Shown: positions 5,224 through 7,531 of the stretch, one piece after another
Position numbering within the stretch: position 1 is the stretch's first letter
Layout: each line of letters starts with the position of its first letter
Source: an uncultured Eubacteriales bacterium
Lineage (GTDB): Bacteria > Bacillota > Clostridia > TANB77 > CAG-508
Direction: 5' to 3'
Length of the DNA stretch: 7,531 nucleotides
Assembly (NCBI GenBank): GCA_902766085.1
Contig: CACXCH010000116.1
Span: forward strand, 1-7,531
Position numbers and translations under genes: made by a program
The notes under the pieces: generated by a model
Told to the model about the DNA's origin: nothing
Databases searched by the model: none
The model's input: the letters and a program-made list of their open reading frames with translations, nothing else

Positions 5224-7140
5224 CTATTCTTTATTTTGCTCACTGTTTAGTTCTTCTTTTATTTCTTCTGCTAGTTTTTCATTTATACCTTTTACTTGAG
5301 TAAGTTCTTCTATTGAAGCATTTTTTATTTTTTCTACATCGCCAAAGGTCTTTAGTAATTCAACCTTTTTTGCCTTTCCTATTCCTTTTATTTCATCTAG
5401 TTCAGATTTGCTCATTGATTTGTCTCTCAAATATTTATGATAACCTATTGCTGTATTATGTACCTCATTTTGAAAATTAGTTATAAGATTAAATATTTGC
5501 TCTGATACTTCAATTTCGTTTCTGTTTTCATCCATTAACGCTCTTGTTTGGTGTTTATCATTTTTTACCATCCCATAGACATATATATTAAGTATAACTC
5601 CAATTTCATTTTCTATATTCTGTATGGCTTTTTTTGTTGCTCTTATCTGAGTAATACCACCATCAGCAAAAATTAAATCTGGCAATGTTCCAAATCCTTT
5701 GCCTTCTTCATATTTTTCTTTAATCTCACTTGGGAGCTTTTCTATCTTGTCATTAGTATTTTTTGTTATTGTTAAATGCTCGTTTTCTTCTAGCCTTTCT
5801 AAATCAATCGAATGTCTAAGTCTACGAGTTATAACTTCTTCCATACTTTTTGGATCATCCTGTCCATAAACAGTTTTAATCTTAAATCTTCTAGACAAAT
5901 TTCTTTTTATGTTTCCATCAATCATAACACACATTCCAGCTACCATATATTCACCTGAAATATTTGAAATATCAAATGACTCTATCCTATGTGGCAAATG
6001 TTTTAAATTCAACGTATCCTTTAAATCAACTATTACATTTTTATTAGGCTTTTCTTTATTATCAAGAGTTATTTTAGCATTGTTTTCCGCCATTTCAACA
6101 AGTCTAACTTTCTCTCCTTTTTGTGGCACTTTGATTTCAACTTTCTTGTCTGCCATTTTGGCTAGCCATTCCTCCACCAAAGCTCTATCTTCAAAGTCAT
6201 TTCTAATCATTATTTTGCTTGGAAAAAATTGCTTTCCGTTATAATATTGTTCAATAAACTCTTCAATAATGTCAGAGTCATCCTCATCATTAAGACCTTT
6301 AAAAAAGTAATTATCTCTGCCAATCATTTTACTATTACGAACATAAAAAATTTCAATACAAATTTCTTGTTCAGACCTTGCTATTCCGATAACATCAATA
6401 TCATTTTCAGAAATATTAGAAACTTTTTGCTTTTGAGAGATACTTTCAACAGCTAATAGTTCATCTCTATATAATGCTGCCTTCTCATACTCCATTTTAG
6501 TTGATGCCTCGTTCATAGCATTTTTTAGCTCTTTTTCTACTTCATCAACCTTGCCATCTAAAATTGAAATAATTTGATTTATTCTCTTTCTATATTCTTC
6601 CTTTGAAATGTATCCCATACAAGGGCCACTGCATTTTTTTATATGGTAGTTTAAACACGCCCTGTCTTTATATTTAAAAGTTCTACACTGTCTGATTTTG
6701 AACTTAGTTTTAATAAACTCAATCATTTCTTTTGTTGCAGTTGAGCTTGCATAAGGTCCAAAATATCTAGCTCCATCATTAAGCTTTCTTCTTGTAAAAT
6801 ATACATTAGGGTAGTCATCCTTCACATTAATTTTAATATATGGGTATGTTTTATCATCTTTCAAAAGAACATTAAACTTAGGCATATTCTTCTTAATTAG
6901 ATTGCATTCTAAAATCAAGGCTTCCTGCTCGTTATCGCAAACAATATATTCAAAATGGTCAATTAGCTTAACCATATTTTGAATACGTACAGTTTTCCTT
7001 GTTTTTCTAAAGTATGAAGTTACTCTTCTTTTTAAAGAAATTGCCTTGCCAACATAAATGATTTTGTCATCCTTATCGTGCATAATATATACCCCTGGCT
7101 TTTTAGGCAATTTTTTTAGCTCTTCCTCAATGTTAAACAT
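5224..7140 (-). CDS. uvrC: UvrABC excinuclease subunit C
   Basis: The 638-residue UvrC makes the dual incision at UvrB-marked DNA lesions in nucleotide excision repair. In order: a GIY-YIG nuclease domain (about 12-95; GVYIM, YVGKA, and ALILECNLIKK with the catalytic Glu region), a four-cysteine segment (C152, C162, C170, C174), a UVR coiled motif that contacts UvrB (about 200-235), an RNase H-like nuclease domain with D390, D493 and H561 as the apparent D-D-H triad, and C-terminal helix-hairpin-helix DNA binding (about 580-630). The cysteine spacing matches the Fe-S cluster site reported for Escherichia coli UvrC. The protein is longer than usual, chiefly from extra charged residues around 446-483 between the first two triad Asp residues. 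The ATG is the first in frame; AGCAGG about 11 nt upstream is a weak, distant ribosome-binding sequence. No uvrA or uvrB is in the window. Confidence 0.97.
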   Translation of the reverse strand: MFNIEEELKKLPKKPGVYIMHDKDDKIIYVGKAISLKRRVTSYFRKTRKTVRIQNMVKLIDHFEYIVCDNEQEALILECNLIKKNMPKFNVLLKDDKTYPYIKINVKDDYPNVYFTRRKLNDGARYFGPYASSTATKEMIEFIKTKFKIRQCRTFKYKDRACLNYHIKKCSGPCMGYISKEEYRKRINQIISILDGKVDEVEKELKNAMNEASTKMEYEKAALYRDELLAVESISQKQKVSNISENDIDVIGIARSEQEICIEIFYVRNSKMIGRDNYFFKGLNDEDDSDIIEEFIEQYYNGKQFFPSKIMIRNDFEDRALVEEWLAKMADKKVEIKVPQKGEKVRLVEMAENNAKITLDNKEKPNKNVIVDLKDTLNLKHLPHRIESFDISNISGEYMVAGMCVMIDGNIKRNLSRRFKIKTVYGQDDPKSMEEVITRRLRHSIDLERLEENEHLTITKNTNDKIEKLPSEIKEKYEEGKGFGTLPDLIFADGGITQIRATKKAIQNIENEIGVILNIYVYGMVKNDKHQTRALMDENRNEIEVSEQIFNLITNFQNEVHNTAIGYHKYLRDKSMSKSELDEIKGIGKAKKVELLKTFGDVEKIKNASIEELTQVKGINEKLAEEIKEELNSEQNKE

Positions 7141-7496
7141 TTTATTTTTAAACCTGCTCTTTTAATTAAATAAATGATATTCTTTATGACATCAGTAATT
7201 CTAATGAATTTTATGATTTTTTATATGCATTCAATAACTCTATGTTTATAATATTTTTATGTCATTAATAGTTCTAATCAATTTTATGATTTTTATATAT
7301 CACCATATCTCTATTTTTTATCGTGTCATCAATAATTCTAATCAAGTATATGATACCCTATTCTTTCAACTAGAAAAAATTATATTCCCTAAAGCCTTAA
7401 AAGTCAAGGTGTTGTATCGATTAAGTAACCAAAATCTTTTATAGTGAATATTATAAAGTATACAAAGGAATAAGAAAAATTTAAAAGGAGGTTATG
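7141..7496. other. Divergent intergenic region between uvrC and a plus-strand gene
   Basis: This 356-bp stretch must hold the upstream regulation of both flanking genes. Its left two thirds is occupied by three degenerate direct repeats, described separately. I found no strong sigma-A promoter for uvrC; the best is TTAGAA-18-TATTAT on the minus strand, which overlaps a repeat. On the plus side TATTATAAAG and TATACAAA near 7450-7466 resemble -10 elements, but no convincing -35 partner is present. A plus-strand frame of 61 codons starting at 7259 has no ribosome-binding sequence and is built largely from the repeats, so I do not call it. Confidence 0.5.
7188..7354. repeat. Three degenerate 30-bp direct repeats upstream of uvrC
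   Basis: Related 30-bp cores begin at 7188, 7261 and 7325, 73 and 64 bp apart. The shared plus-strand pattern is G(A/T)CAT, an A-rich step, TTCTAAT(G/C)AA, then TATGAT. Similarity extends a few bases beyond each core as AT-rich sequence. On the minus strand two copies carry TTGATT, a -35-like hexamer, and the third has TTCATT. Regular placement between divergent genes suggests protein-binding sites or eroded promoter duplications. Confidence 0.75.
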
Positions 7497-7531
7497 ATGT
7501 TCGGATCTAGTTCTAATGGTAATTGCAATTG
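7497..7531 (+). CDS. Start of a small Cys/Asn/Gly/Ser-rich protein (cut by window edge)
   Basis: A near-perfect ribosome-binding sequence, AAAAGGAGG at 7483-7491, precedes two adjacent ATG codons. The second (7497) has the better 5-nt spacing, while the first leaves only 2 nt. The visible residues are MFGSSSNGNCN, with the frame open to the edge. The Gly/Asn/Ser/Cys composition resembles short clostridial low-complexity or spore-surface proteins, but 11 residues cannot identify a family. It is the only gene in the window read rightward. Confidence 0.7.
   Translation, partial: MFGSSSNGNCN

Noticed and set aside
5036..5299. Plus-strand frame of 87 codons over the 54-bp repeats and the end of uvrC
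   Set aside because: No ribosome-binding sequence, it runs through the repeat array and it overlaps uvrC in antisense; its Phe/Ser composition is that of AT-rich shadow frames.
7259..7444. Plus-strand frame of 61 codons upstream of uvrC
   Set aside because: It is made largely from the degenerate direct repeats and its ATG has only a T-rich sequence upstream.
7441..7470. Sporulation sigma-factor promoter (sigma-E or sigma-G type) before the rightward gene
   Set aside because: TGAATA and TATACAAA resemble parts of such promoters, but the spacing between elements does not fit either consensus.

Overview
The window is strongly AT-rich and looks like the chromosome of a low-GC, spore-forming (or formerly spore-forming) member of the Clostridia/Bacillota. 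The main evidence is a full-length Spo0A response regulator, purine-rich Shine-Dalgarno sequences (GGGAGGA, AAGGAGG) and a clostridial-style UvrC. No phage, IS element, CRISPR array, tRNA or rRNA was found. Nearly everything is transcribed leftward (minus strand). One gene start at the right edge points rightward.

Layout from right to left. A small Cys/Asn/Ser/Gly-rich protein begins on the plus strand at the right edge. It is separated from uvrC by an intergenic region with three degenerate 30-bp direct repeats. uvrC (minus, nucleotide excision repair) carries an apparent insertion in its C-terminal nuclease half. The next 386 bp hold a near-perfect 54-bp tandem duplication, a consensus Spo0A-box core, a possible promoter and a 34-codon hydrophobic gene too short for normal gene calling. 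A tight cluster follows: a COG1092-like SAM-dependent methyltransferase, then an RluA-type pseudouridine synthase 3 nt downstream. Both probably modify RNA. Then comes spo0A with its own well-formed sigma-A promoter, then a membrane-anchored ComEC-like metallo-beta-lactamase (MBL) protein with another strong promoter, then a small acidic protein of unknown function. A 32-bp tandem repeat array spans the junction between the last two.

The most interesting region is about 490-690 (minus strand). It is a roughly 200-nt non-coding segment, closed by a 21-bp long-range helix whose 3' strand runs straight into a T6 tract, with further 9-bp helices inside. It is very probably a stand-alone structured RNA. 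The architecture (long P1, multibranched centre, loop-rich GC patches at the 3' side) recalls the raiA-motif RNA of Clostridia, but I cannot prove the family by eye. Left of it lie about 430 bp of featureless AT-rich DNA and then the first 19 codons of another minus-strand gene.

Functionally the window combines DNA repair (UvrC), RNA modification (methyltransferase, pseudouridine synthase), the sporulation master regulator (Spo0A), a surface MBL enzyme and a candidate structured RNA. The usual clostridial partner spoIVB is not next to spo0A here.
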